Positions 53,587 through 64,000 are shown, counted from the first letter of the stretch. The stretch is 64,000 nucleotides of DNA from Isoetes taiwanensis (GCA_021234155.1 JAJEKV010000060.1:6410323-6474322), one strand, 5' to 3'. Made by a program: numbers and translations. Notes: generated by a model from the sequence alone, not told the origin.

Positions 53587-56500
53587 ATGTTTCTACGCTT
53601 TGCAGAGTCCATTTATAAGCGAGCTGTAGGTGACAATATCTGGTACGCAGCCCCTTGTAGTCATGTCCTCAAAAAGAGCGGTTGCTTTATCCATCTTGTT
53701 TGCTTTACAAAGACCATCTACAAGAGAATTGTAGGCAACAACATCTGGAAGACATCCCCGTGTAATCATTCTTCAACAACACTAAACGCCTCATACAAGA
53801 CAGCTATATGTGACAACATCTGGTATGCAGCCCCTTGTAATAATGTCCTCGAAAAGAGTGTGGGCTTTATCCATCTTGCTTGCTTCACAAAGACCATCTA
53901 TAAGACAATATAAGACAAGTAACAACATCTGGATAACATCTGGATAACATCACCTTCTCATCATGTTTTCAAAAACATTGTGGGCCTCATTTAGTTTGTT
54001 GGCTTTGCAGAGAACATTTATAAGTGAGTCGTAGGTGACAACATTTTAATGCAGCCCCTCGTAGTCAGGTCCTCAAAAGAGCAGTTGCTTTATCCATCTT
54101 GCTTGCTTTACAAAGACCATCTATGAGACAACTATAAGTAATAACATCTGAAAGACATCCCCTTGTGATCATATCTACAACAACACTAAATGCCTCATCT
54201 AGTTTGTTGGCTTTGCAGAGTCCATTTATAAGCGAGCTGTAGGTGACAACGTTTGGTATGCAACGCCTTGTAGTCATGTCCTCAAAAAGCTCGGTTGCCT
54301 TATCCATCTATCTTGCTTTACAAAGACCATCTATAAGGCAACTATAAGTAAAAACATTTGGAAGACGACCCCTTGTAATCATATCTTCACAACATTGTGG
54401 GCCTCATCTAGTTTGTAGGCTTTGCAGTCCATTTACAAGAGAGTTGTAGGTGACAACATTCGGCATGCAGCCCCTTGTAATCATGTCCTCAAAAAGAGCA
54501 TGGGCTTTATCCATCTTGCTTGCTTTACAAATGACCATTTATAAGGCAACTGTACTGTAAGTGACAACATCTGGAAAGCATCCCCTTTCAATCATATTTT
54601 TAAAAACATCTTGGGCCTTATCTGGTTTGTTGGCTTTGCAGAGTCCGTTTATAAGCGAGTTGTAGGTGGCACATCTGATAGGCAGCCCCTTGTAGTCATG
54701 TCCATTTTGTTTGCTTTGCAAAGACCATCTACAAGAGAATTGTAGATGACAACATTTGGAAGACAAGCTCTTGTAATCATATCTTCAACAGCAGTAAACG
54801 CCTCAGCTACTTTGTTGGCTTTGCAGCATCCATCTACAAGACAGCTATATGTGACAGCATCTGGTACGCAGCCCCTTGTAATCATGTCCTCGAAAAGAGC
54901 ATGGGATTTATCCATCTTGTTTGCTTTACAAAGACCATCTATAAGGCACCTGTAAGTAACAACATTTGGAAAACATCCCCTTTTAATCATACCTACAAAA
55001 ACATCGTGGGCCTCATCTGGTTTGTTGACTTTGCAGAATCCATATATAAGACAGTTATATGTGACAACATTTGGAATGCAGCCCCTTGTAATCATGTCCC
55101 CAAAAAGAGCGGTTGCTTTATCCATCTTGCTTGCTTTACAAAGACCATCTATAAGGCAACTGTAAGTAACAACATCTGGAAAACATCCCCTTTTAATCAT
55201 ATCTTCAAAAACATCGTGGGCCTCATCTAGTTTGTTGGCTTTGCAGAATCCATCTATAAGACAGCTATATGTGACAACATCTGGAATGCAGCCCCTTGTA
55301 ATCATGTCCCCAAAAGAGCGGTTGCTTTATCCATCTTGCTTGCTTTACAAAGACCATCTATAAGGCAATTGTAAGTAACAACATCTGGAAAACATCCCCT
55401 TTTAATCATATCTTCGAAAACATCGTGGGCCTCATCTAGTTTGTTGGTTATGCAGAATCCATCTATAAGACAGCTATATGTGACAACATCTGGAATGCAG
55501 CCCCTTGTAATCATGCCCTCAAAAACAGCGTGGGCTTTATCCATCCTGCGTGCTTTACAAAGACCATCTATAATGCAATTGTAAGTAACAACATTTGGAA
55601 GACATCCCCTTGTAATCATATCTTCAACAACACTAAACGCCTCACCTAGCTTGTTGGCTTTACAGAGTCCGTTTATAAGCGAGCTGTAGGTGACAACATT
55701 GGGTATGCAGCCTCCTGTAACCATGTCCACAAAAAGAGCGGTTGCTTTATCCATCTTGCTTGCTTTACAAAGACCATCTATAAGGCAATTGTAAGTAACA
55801 ACATTTGGAAGACATCCCCTTGTAATCATATCTTCAACAACACTAAACGCCTCATCCTGGTTTGTTGGCTTTGCAGAGTCCGTTTATAAGCGAGTTGTAG
55901 GTGACAACATTGGGTATGCAGCCTCTTGTAACCATGTCCTTAAAAAGAGCGGTTGCTTTATCCATCTTGCTTGCTTTACAAAGACCATCTATAAGGCAAC
56001 TGTAAGTAACAACATTTGGAAGACATCCCCTTGTAATCATATCTTCAACGACACTAAACGCCTCATCTAGTTTGTTGGCTTTGCAGAAGTCCGCTTATGT
56101 TTGCGAGCTGTAGGTGACAACATTGGGTATGCAGCCTCTTGTAACCATGTCCTTAAAAAGAGTGGTTGCTTTATCTATCTTGCTTGCTTTACAAAGACCA
56201 TCTATAAGGCAACTGTAAGTAACAACATTTGGAAGACATCCCCTTGTAATCATATCTTCAACGACACTAAACGCCTCATCTAGTTTGTTGGCTTTGCAGA
56301 GTCCGTTTATAAGCGAGCTGTAGGTGACAACATTGGGTATGCAGCCTCTTGTAACCATGTCCTCAAAAAGAGTGGTTGCTTTATCTATCTTGCTTGCTTT
56401 ACAAAGACCATCTATAAGGCAATTGTAAGTAACAACATTTGGAAGATATCCCCTTGTAATCATATCTTCAACGACACTAAACGCCTCATCTAGTTTGTTG

Positions 56501-57210
56501 GCTTTGCACAGTCCGTTTATAAGCGAGCTGTAGGTGACAACATTGGGTATGCAGCCTCTTGTAACCATGTCCTCAAAAAGAGTGGTTGCTTTATCCATCT
56601 TGCTTGCTTTACAAAGACCATCTATAAGGCAACTGTAAGTAACAACATTTGGAAGACATCCCCTTGTAATCATATCTTCAACGACACTAAACGCCTCATC
56701 TAGTTTGTTGGCTTTGCAGAGTCCGTTTATAAGCGAGCTGTAGGTGACAACATTGGGTATGCAGCCTCTTGTAACCATGTCCTCAAAAAGAGTGGTTGCT
56801 TTATCTATCTTGCTTGCTTTACAAAGACCATCTATAAGGCAATTGTAAGTAACAACATTTGGAAGATATCCCCTTGTAATCATATCTTCAACGACACTAA
56901 ACGCCTCATCTAGTTTGTTGGCTTTGCACAGTCCGTTTATAAGCGAGCTGTAGGTGACAACATTGGGTATGCAGCCTCTTGTAACCATGTCCTCAAAAAG
57001 AGTGGTTGCTTTATCCATCTTGCTTGCTTTACAAAGACCATCTATAAGGCAACCTGTAAAAGTAACAACATTTGGAAGACATCCCCTTGTAATCATATCT
57101 TCAACGACACTAAACGCCTCATCTAGTTTGTTGGTTATGCAGAGTCCGTTTATAAGCGCAGCTGTAGGTGACAACATTGGATATGCAGCCTCTTGTAACC
57201 ATGTCCTCAA
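53587..57210 (-). pseudogene. Tandem P-class PPR array with frameshifts (C-terminal two thirds)
   Basis: Continuing from the intact ORF at 57119-58222, about 33 further 35-residue PPR motifs follow without pause. They are mostly of two alternating types: VVTYSCLIDGLCKASKMDKA and VVTYSSLINGLCKANKLDEA, each ending ITRGC(L/I)PN or VTRGCIPN. Open stretches are 57210-56095, 56040-55852, 55829-55302, 55305-54649 and shorter pieces to 53587. Frame changes near 57160, 56095, 55850, 55303 and 54670, plus increasing divergence and missing bases toward 53600, show decay at the 3' side. The 420-bp (four-motif) unit is duplicated with no visible difference over 56176-56632 versus 56596-57052. Confidence 0.88.
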
Positions 57211-58222
57211 AAAGAGTGGTTGCTTTATCTATCTTGCTTGCTTTACAAAGACCATCTATAAGGCAATTGTAAGTAACAACATTTGGAAGATATCCCCTTG
57301 TAATCATATCTTCAACGACACTAAACGCCTCATCTAGTTTGTTGGCTTTGCGCAGTCCGTTTATAAGCGAGCTGTAGGTGACAACATTGGGTATGCAGCC
57401 TCTTGTAACCATGTCCTCAAAAAGAGTGGTTGCTTTATCCATCTTGCTTGCTTTACAAAGACCATCTATAAGGCAACTGTAAGTAACAACATTTGGAAGA
57501 CATCCCCTTGTGATCATATCTTCCACAACATTGTGGGCCTCATCTAGTTTGTTGGTTATGCAGAGTCCATTTACAAGACAGCTGTAGGTGACAACATTTG
57601 GCAAGCATTCTCGTGCATGCATCTCAATAAGAAGAGCATAAGCCTGATCCATCATTTTGGCTTTTGAAAAGCCATTCATGATATAATTGTAGGTAACAAC
57701 ATTTGGTTGGTATCCTCGTGCAACCATCAAGTCCAGCAAACGACAAGCTTTTCGAAGTTCATTTGTTCTACAGAGTCCATGGATTACTAGACTGTACGAT
57801 TTCACATCAGCGCATCCTATCTTTTCCATTTCACCCAATAATGTATTGGCCCGATCCACGTTTCCCAACTTGCAGAGAGCTGTAATAATGGGGTTATACG
57901 TATGACAATCTGCATTGCATGCTTCTTTAGACATTTCATCAAAACATTCAACAGCTTCCTTAAATCTCCTGGCCTTAACAAATAACTGAATGAGACAATT
58001 ATAGGAAAAGGTGGTGGGTGAAAACCCAGGTTTTGATGCAACCCACTTAAAGAAAAGCAACGCAGAATCACACCTTTCAGCCTTCATATTCTGCAACGTT
58101 TTTCCAACAACCTCAGGCGTTGGAAGTGGTCCCTCGTATTGTCTCAGTGCCTGTATTAACTCTTTGCCATGGCTTTTATGCAAAATATTATGCAGAAATT
58201 GGGAAACATTTCTTGCCATCAA
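57119..58222 (-). CDS. P-class PPR protein, restorer-of-fertility-like (N-terminal ORF)
   Basis: A 367-codon frame starts MMARNVSQFLHNILHKSHGK, which is basic, hydroxylated and compatible with mitochondrial targeting. After a leader of about 70 residues (PTPEVVGKTLQNMKAERCDS, FFKWVASKPGFSP), P-type PPR motifs begin: TTFSYNCLIQLFVKARRFKE, CHTYNPIITALCKLGNVDRA, VKSYSLVIHGLCRTNELRKA, VVTYNYIMNGFSKAKMMDQA. Repeats of the expanded class follow. P-class PPR proteins bind organellar RNA one base per motif. Restorer-like members evolve by motif duplication and act on mitochondrial transcripts. A one-base insertion near 57160 ends the frame inside a motif. An ORF of about 8-9 motifs could be translated, but the original protein was far longer. 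Confidence 0.85.
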   Translation of the reverse strand: MMARNVSQFLHNILHKSHGKELIQALRQYEGPLPTPEVVGKTLQNMKAERCDSALLFFKWVASKPGFSPTTFSYNCLIQLFVKARRFKEAVECFDEMSKEACNADCHTYNPIITALCKLGNVDRANTLLGEMEKIGCADVKSYSLVIHGLCRTNELRKACRLLDLMVARGYQPNVVTYNYIMNGFSKAKMMDQAYALLIEMHARECLPNVVTYSCLVNGLCITNKLDEAHNVVEDMITRGCLPNVVTYSCLIDGLCKASKMDKATTLFEDMVTRGCIPNVVTYSSLINGLRKANKLDEAFSVVEDMITRGYLPNVVTYNCLIDGLCKASKIDKATTLFEDMVTRGCISNVVTYSCAYKRTLHNQQTR

Positions 58223-60075
58223 TACAGATGGCCAGCAACAGATTATGTTTCATAGACCTAAGCCATAGACTGGAACAAGAAATAAGAGGTCGTGCCAGGG
58301 AAATTTTTAAAGGGCAACAAGTCCAACTCCAACTCTGAACATCAAATTTAATCAATATACGCATTGCAGGATAAGATGTAGGTAAATTTCTAAAAATACC
58401 TCTGTATTAAAAATGCCCCTGTATTGAGCCCGATGCAAGAACGGCTACTTTGGTTTCGCGCATCTTCAACAATTTCGACCTCCACCCTTCTTTGTTCCAC
58501 CGTCGTGCAACGGAATCCAGCAGGAGGCATTGCTGCCCTAATTCCAATCCATAACAACAAGCAATCTTTCCGGATTTTTTTCCTTCAGAGGTATGTGTCC
58601 CATCGATGCAACTAGGGGGGCAAACCCTTGCTTATGTGGATTCGTGGCATATCCTAGGTATATGCTAGAATATACCTAGGATATACTGATGACTGCTCCA
58701 AACCCATTGCTCCCTCCCTGTAAACTAGAGGTCTCATGCGTTCTCGATCACAGATGTTCCAACCAGGATAACTGGATAACTGGTTGAAGGAAGAAGGCAT
58801 ATCGGCCATGGCAGACTGTATAATGCATCGTCGTCTATCGGCATCAAGCTCTCTCTCTACACCAGCGTCGAGCTTTGCCTTTGCCATTCCGGCACCATTC
58901 ATCCACCCCGGATATGTATTCTTGACCTATTTTTTGTAGATTGAATGCTTGACAGCAGCATGGGAAGAGGGCAAAACAACAGGTTCTTTAATCTTTAAAA
59001 CAAGCATTTTATCATTCCTGCATCTCACATCTGCTTCGATTTGCGAATATCGTAGGAAGGATCTCTCCAGAGATGTTGGGAGTCAGCTTCTAGGCATGCC
59101 AGACATGCTAGATTTATCTTTATGCAGATTAACAAGCATAGCATGTCTCAGAAGGAACTTATATGCAAAATAACTACAGTTAACAAGTATTAGAACTGAT
59201 AAGTATCACAGCAGAGTAAATAGATAAACTCAATTTTCTAAGCAAAATATTCAAAGTTAGAAGAGAACACAGCAGCTGGAGGACATTTTCTTTCATGTAT
59301 GGTTCTAGTACTTCAATTCTGTTAGTCGCCATCATCATCTTACATAAAGTCTTAGAAAGTTAACGTGCAGATTCAAAATTCTTGCATGTCATTTAACAAT
59401 CCTGGAATGTGGCACCCAAACTTCGGTAAGCAATTTTATTTTTCCACTTGGGGGTAGAAACTTTGAGAGTCGAAACATGAAACCTTTGTTATTTGAAATA
59501 TATTTTAGGGCTTTTAGTATTTGGCAGAAGATATGACCTCGATATTTGGTGGCTGTCAATTTTGGTCTGAAAAATCGTTTTGATATTAAAACAATGTTAT
59601 AACGCTTGACATAGCTCAACCATTTCACACATCAGGTAAGCTTCCACCTTACGTCAATAACAATAGAGAAAATAGCTATCTTCTCGTATTAGTAAAGCCA
59701 ACTTCATGCTTAACTGGACCAACAACGGGTTTAAGTAACCATGTGAAAACATTCTTGCCAAAAATAGCCTGTTTGCTTCTTGTTTTCTCATCTGTCACAT
59801 ACCATTTCAAATGGCAATAACAAAAACATATCTTAAGACTCTAAGCAGTTGGTTGGGTGAATAACAAAGACAAATGCTTTCATTGAGGGGTTTGCCAAGA
59901 AAAGAACACACCTTATGCATACTCATATGTATTTCCCCAAGATGGTACCAGCAACTTAGCTCCAAATTCTTTTCAGGGTTTGTACATTCTGATAACCACA
60001 GTATAACGATGCATTTAATTTACAAAAGCAAATTAAAGCCTGCGCTCTTCACACAAACCAATAGCACTGGCATAC

Positions 60076-60217
60076 CTTCAGTTGTATTAGCAGCTGATAA
60101 AACACAAAAGTCACCACGGCGGTCCATGACAACAGCTGTGTCTTGGTCAACAAGAAGACACTCTGCTACCAACCTCTGCATATGATCGCAATAAAGTAGC
60201 TCCAACTTATAAGTATC
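60076..60217 (-). pseudogene. Captured exon of a CPSF-A/DDB1/SF3B3-like gene
   Basis: A 142-bp exon lies between an acceptor (ACCCATACAG followed by GATACT) and a donor (TGAAG followed by GTATGC). It reads DTYKLELLYCDHMQRLVAEC, then LLVDQDTAVVMDRRGDFCVL. The pattern QLYCDPxQRLVADCxLxDxDTAVVSDRRGxxxVL is diagnostic of the plant CPSF-A-subunit-like family (beta-propeller proteins related to DDB1 and SF3b130). It is open and both splice sites are intact, but no other exons of the gene are recognisable nearby. It lies inside the TIR element. Confidence 0.75.
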
Positions 60218-60243
60218 CTGTATGGGTACCAAAACATGACAAC

Positions 60244-60555
60244 ATGAAACAGAATAGATTAGAGAAATCCGAGATCGGTGTTGTGCAGAGAAACTCGGAA
60301 GTGGAGCTTGATCCAGAAACTGGGTTGCAGAGCGTTTATTCTTCCCTTGGAGCTGCAGACTCTGTAAGAAAGAGCGAGATTAAAGAAAACCATTCTTCAT
60401 GCAAAGTGGGAAGAAGCAACATCTGTAGCCCGCGTTTGCCAGTATTGCCAGTTATCCCAGTTCAAACATCAGCGGCCCACAATGCCAGGTGCCCGCCAGT
60501 TTACAGGGACCAACAGATTTGGAGCAGTAACCAGCATATCCTAGGTATATTCTAG
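60244..60555 (+). CDS. Unrecognised ORF overlapping the right TIR
   Basis: The 103-codon frame (MKQNRLEKSEIGVVQRNSEV...) is open, but its last third is TIR sequence. Its first part has plausible composition (LDPETGLQSVYSSLGAADSV), and it may be the antisense of, or an exon from, captured DNA. I do not assign a function. Confidence 0.25.
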   Translation: MKQNRLEKSEIGVVQRNSEVELDPETGLQSVYSSLGAADSVRKSEIKENHSSCKVGRSNICSPRLPVLPVIPVQTSAAHNARCPPVYRDQQIWSSNQHILGIF

Positions 60556-60700
60556 CATATACCTAGGATATGCCACAAACTCACATAAGCGAGCGTTTGC
60601 CCCCTAGGGGCAACCCAAAAATCCTCAAACATTGAAATCTGCAATACACATATATATAGTACATAAAATCAGCTACATATTAATGTTTCAAAGTCTCAAA

Positions 60701-62960
60701 TTAAAATACGTCTCTAATACTGTGTATTCTCCTGGGCTCTTGACTTGATGACTCTTCATGTCCATGCACATAATCATCATGCTCATCCACATCCTCATTG
60801 TCATAAGCACCATCATGTAAATCTTCATCCGAAGAATCCTTATCAGCACAATCTGGCTCCTCCTCATATGTTATATCTTCACTCTCCTCCTCTACATAAT
60901 TCATATCAAAGATAACTTTGGGCTGAATTATAGGGGCACTCTCCACAATGTCATCCACTCTCTCTTGTACCAATAGTAGTCGTTCATCATTCTTTTCAAG
61001 GTGGATCTTATCATAGTTTGCCTCTATTCTTTTGCCATCACTTCTCTCTAAATTTTTGTTAGCATGTGTAAAAAAAATCAGCACTTACTAATCAAGGAAT
61101 AGACTTCCTCGCCAATGAGTGTTCTTGAATGTTTCCAATGACTCCAATCATCGCTCATGATCATCTTCGCCAAGGATTTCTCAACATCCTCACTTACCAA
61201 TTGTTCTAACACAATAAAAATATATGCAAAACGTTTGCCATAGGTTTAAGCAAAGACCTCTTGCAAAACTTATGCCATAATGCTATACCTGACTCCTTCG
61301 ACTTGATAAATGTAACAATTTTTTCTGCTCCCTTTACTGATGGAAGAACCCAATCTAATCTCCCAATGTCCTCAAACAAGAGGTCCAAGCAATGGCATGC
61401 ATACCTCGTATAAAATATGGAAGGAAAGTCCTTTTCCAACATAGTACATGCTTTGCCACAATTGGAGCCATTGTCGATCACCACTTGAACAACATGCTCA
61501 ACACCAACAGATTCAACAACTTTTCTCAACTCGTCATACAAGAATTGAGCATCCTTTCTTCTTACCACTAGCATCCACGGATTTCAAAAACATAGAGCCA
61601 TAACAATTTGATGCCACAAAATTTATAATGGGCCTTTTCTTTATGTCAGACCAACCATCAGAACAAATAGTCACATCATACCTCTTCCAAGTTTCCATCA
61701 CAGGCTTAAGCCTTCCTTGCACTGTTGTGTACTCTGCTGACAAATGCTTCCCCTTCAAATCACTAAAGCTAAGGGGCTCAGTGTTGTCCCAAACGTTTTG
61801 TACGTATGTAAAAAATACGTATGCATATGTTTTTTACAAGTATGTATCAATACAAACGTATTTTACAAAAACTTTTTTTTCCTCTTTTTTTTTTTTTGGT
61901 GTATTTGAAATCTACCTCCTTGATGAGCCTATTATTTGCCTATCTGTGGAGGATGCTATCCAAGATCATTGTGAGGTGGCTAAGAAGCAAGCAAGACAAC
62001 CAAACATGATTTGGGGTCTTCACCTTGTCATCTCAGGCCATGATCGTCTACTCCGTCCGAGCGGCGTTTAGGGCAACAGAGAAACGTATGAATGGAAGAA
62101 AAAAGAAGACTTGCCTAAGATATTAACAAATATAATATGTTATATTAAAAAAAAGCAAGGATAAAAAAACTACTAAATTTTTGACCAACGTTTTTATCAT
62201 ACATACGTATAATACGTTTGTTTCGTAAAATACGTTTGGTATATGTAAAATACGCATATTTATACAACACTGAAGGGGCTGGTATCCTTCCCCAGCTTTA
62301 GCCATGGCCTTGCAATAATCCTTAAAAACCTTACTTTGCGCAACATTGTATGCAATCCCTGCACTAGAGAATAACCTTTGTTGTGCTTCATCCGTTTTAT
62401 TCCTATAGGTATGCCTAAAAAGTTTTGCAATGGAATCTCCACCCTCAACAATGTCCTCTTGACGCCTCTTGTGTGACACATTGTTATCATAAATCGCTGA
62501 CAAAGAAAGACCACCTGCATAGAAGACGCAATAAGAAATTGCATGTAACATTGCAAGCTAATTGACAAACATTGCAAATTGTTTAAAAGAAAAATGAAAA
62601 CATAGATAACTTTAATCAAGTTAACTAACCGGAAGCTCCTAAAGAAGCACTACCAACAAATGCAAACCATTCATTTCGAAGTTCTTGTATTGCAAATCTC
62701 GCATCCTCTAGATTGAATGTAGGATCCTTGTCTTTCTTTTTTCTCAGCTCCTTGCCTTTTTGGATCTTTTCCATCTCTGAAAAAACATCTTGTGGTGCAT
62801 GCTCACACTTTGCCACTTCAATTCCTGATTTTACAACAATGTGAGCCCGAGTCCTGTCAGCACCACCTGTCCAAGAATGTTCGCAATAACGGCATTTAAC
62901 CCGATATTGTCCTCCAACTCCAGTTTTGTTGGTAATTGTAACATGTTTTCACTCAACATC
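60701..62960 (-). pseudogene. hAT transposase-like gene (BED finger, DUF659), interrupted
   Basis: The minus strand reads a BED-type zinc finger (VKCRYCEHSWTGGADRTRAH, 62830-62930), KCEHAPQDVFSEMEKIQKGK and DARFAIQELRNEWFAFVG. An intron follows, then ICSDGWSDIKKRPIINFVAS (DUF659, the DGW signature) and VEHVVQVVIDNGSNCGKAC, YTRYACHCLDLLFEDIGRLD. The exon MIMSDDWSHWKHSRTLIGEE and an acidic C-terminal tail (YEEEPDCADKDSSDEDLHDG) ending at 60701 complete it. This is the classic plant hAT/DUF659 layout; the dimerisation region is not evident. A one-base frame change near 61560 and a 494-bp MITE at 61779-62272 disable it. Confidence 0.85.
61779..62272. mobile_element. hAT-type MITE, 494 bp, 8-bp TSD
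   Basis: The termini CAGTGTTGT and ACAACACTG are perfect 9-bp inverted repeats. The 8-bp duplication AAGGGGCT flanks it at 61771-61778 and 62273-62280. Both are diagnostic of hAT elements. Subterminal DNA is rich in ACGTAT/AAATACGT motifs in both orientations. No coding capacity. Removing it and one TSD copy restores the host reading frame (GYQPL continuing into SFSDLKGKHL). Confidence 0.95.
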
Positions 62961-62999
62961 GAGTTGCTTCCCCATGTCTGATATAGAATAACAATGGAA

Positions 63000-63660
63000 A
63001 GAAATAAATAATCACTTTACTACAAGCATTGAAATTGAGCTTTAGTAAATAACTATATGAGTTCAGAAAAGTTTTAAATACTTCTTCACAAAATCTTACT
63101 TGAAGATATCTTGAACAGTCTTGACTATTTCAGCATAATGGTGTCCACAACTTGTCCTCCCATGATGCACCTGGACAACAACTTAAAATGAGACTAATGC
63201 CAACACATTCCATGCACACATCTATGATGGACATTTAAAATGGCCAGCAAATTTTCGGGAAATATGAGGTATGTTTATCATTTCAAAAGAATGACATGAA
63301 AGAAAAAAAAAGTCATTTGCTACATAGCTGTAATCTTGTTCCTGTGATTCTATCTTCTATTTTTCATTAGCTGAACAGTAAACTTATAATTCCATCTTAT
63401 TGTCAGATTTGTTGTCTAACATGTTTTTTACAGCAGCACGCTTATTCTATGGAATAATAACATGTGCACACCCCATGTTCAAGTTGCTTGCAGTTGGTGG
63501 TCAGAGACTTGAATCCTGTGATCAACAGATGAAATGGGCACCTAATAAATCTTACTGCAATAATACAGATGCATGCATGTCAAGGAGTTGAGAAGAAAAC
63601 CCGGCCAGCATGAAATCGCATGAGCATTCTTCCAAATCAATGGCATTGGCTTGGCAGCAA
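63000..63660. other. Intergenic, no gene recognised
   Basis: This lies upstream of the BED exon and could contain the first exon or promoter of the hAT-like gene. I identify nothing else. Confidence 0.35.
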
Positions 63661-63665
63661 CAAAA

Positions 63666-64000
63666 TTTTTTTTTGAAGGATGTCAAGCTTTATTCACAAA
63701 CTAGAAACCAGAGCAACATAAATGCAAAGACAGGATTATAACCCCAGTGGACAAACTGATCCAACTGAGCACAACCACCTGCCTATGCAAAAGAATGAAT
63801 CTGAAGGTAAGTATGCCAGATCAGCACTTTCTTCTCTTGATCAAGAGAAGAACAATTGTAAGCCATAACAATTTTATCTTGCGCCCACTGAAGAACAACC
63901 TCATCTGCAGTATCTATGCCCTTAAAGATAAACAACCTCCTTCTCTTCCAGATTGACCATAAAAGCCAGCCGCATGCGAGATGAAAAGCTCGTTTCCGTT
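63666..64000 (-). mobile_element. LINE 3' end (zf-RVT tail), runs off the window
   Basis: The minus strand reads LLWSIWKRRRLFIFKGIDTA, then AYNCSSLDQEKKVLIWHTYL and a stop, a 3' UTR containing GAATAAAGCTTGACATCC, and an A tail (T run at 63666-63674). It matches the end of the LINE at 35560-36238 (WSIWQRRRLWIF..., CSSLADDKKEIIWQTYL), so both belong to one family in opposite orientations. Confidence 0.85.

Larger units (their letters stand above)
58615..60604. mobile_element. TIR element, 1.99 kb, with captured exon
   Basis: The left end TA|GGGGGGCAAAC...GCTTATGTG and right end CACATAAGC...GTTTGCCCCC|TA are inverted repeats over about 150 bp, with gaps. The TIRs include TGTAAACT, ACTGCTCCAAA and GGATAACTGG blocks. 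TA flanks both ends, suggesting a TA target site. Each TIR contains an internal palindrome of about 36 bp (58649-58684 and 60536-60571; arms ATATCCTAGGTATAT and ATATACCTAGGATAT). No transposase is visible. The interior holds a spliceable exon of a host-type gene, so it is a gene-capturing (Pack-TIR-like) element. Confidence 0.8.

Noticed and set aside
53587-57337. Plus-strand ORFs with repeated IYKATVSNNIWKTSP-type peptides
   Set aside because: They are the antisense of the PPR array; the minus strand gives canonical PPR motifs.
57119-58222. Calling the PPR gene an intact functional protein
   Set aside because: The frame ends in the middle of a motif at a one-base insertion while homologous motifs continue in another frame. 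The N-terminal ORF is real, but the gene as a whole is broken in this sequence.

Overview
This is nuclear DNA of a land plant, probably a gymnosperm. The evidence is GT-AG introns, a P-class PPR gene of restorer-of-fertility type, a plant BAHD acyltransferase relic, a PHT1 phosphate-transporter relic, plant-type LINE tails, and a deep nest of Helitron, CACTA, hAT and TIR elements. The species call is inference only. Gene density is low, and most recognisable coding sequence is transposon-derived, captured or decayed.

Layout. 0.5-5.55 kb (minus): a decayed multi-exon gene with an RG-rich start, a ParB/sulfiredoxin-like domain, a beta-class DNA-methyltransferase-like region and an FCP1/HAD-like region. 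Its introns hold CpG-rich 21-bp palindromes (family A). 5.76-12.24 kb: a Helitron carrying a PLS-class PPR fragment, with a second, opposite Helitron of the same family nested in it (6.96-9.67 kb). 12.5-18.5 kb: a DUF8039-like exon, more family A palindromes, low-complexity tracts and a decayed DUF7869-type transposase-like gene (plus). 18.7-29.7 kb: three 57-bp-period arrays of a 26-bp palindrome (family C) next to two minus-strand genes. One gene has a DUF8039-like part followed by a divergent histone H3/CENH3-like part and is split by a 6.67-kb CACTA element with a TGT target duplication. The other is unidentified. 30.06-31.88 kb: a Helitron with a broken BAHD acyltransferase. 32-43 kb: one unidentified terminal exon, duplicated repeats, a MITE-like element, LINE fragments and a long-TIR element. 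43-53 kb: mostly intergenic, with a PHT1 remnant, family B palindromes (GGGTTCGCCCAAGCGAACCC type), two related hairpins (family D), and a 408-bp ORF-bearing insert between 16-bp direct repeats. 53.6-58.2 kb (minus): a large PPR gene of about 40 motifs grown by 210- and 420-bp unit duplication, with frameshifts after the first third. 58.6-60.6 kb: a TIR element that has captured an exon of a CPSF-A/DDB1-like gene. 60.7-63.0 kb (minus): a hAT BED/DUF659 transposase-like gene split by a 494-bp hAT MITE with a perfect 8-bp target duplication. 63.67 kb to the edge: the 3' end of a LINE.

The genes do not form one pathway. The unifying theme is mobile DNA at several nesting depths and repeated, locus-specific growth of short perfect palindromes. 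The most unusual items are the palindrome families, the ParB/methyltransferase-like gene, the H3-like gene with an enlarged loop 1, and the PPR array in mid-expansion. All family assignments come from motif reading by eye; no search was run.
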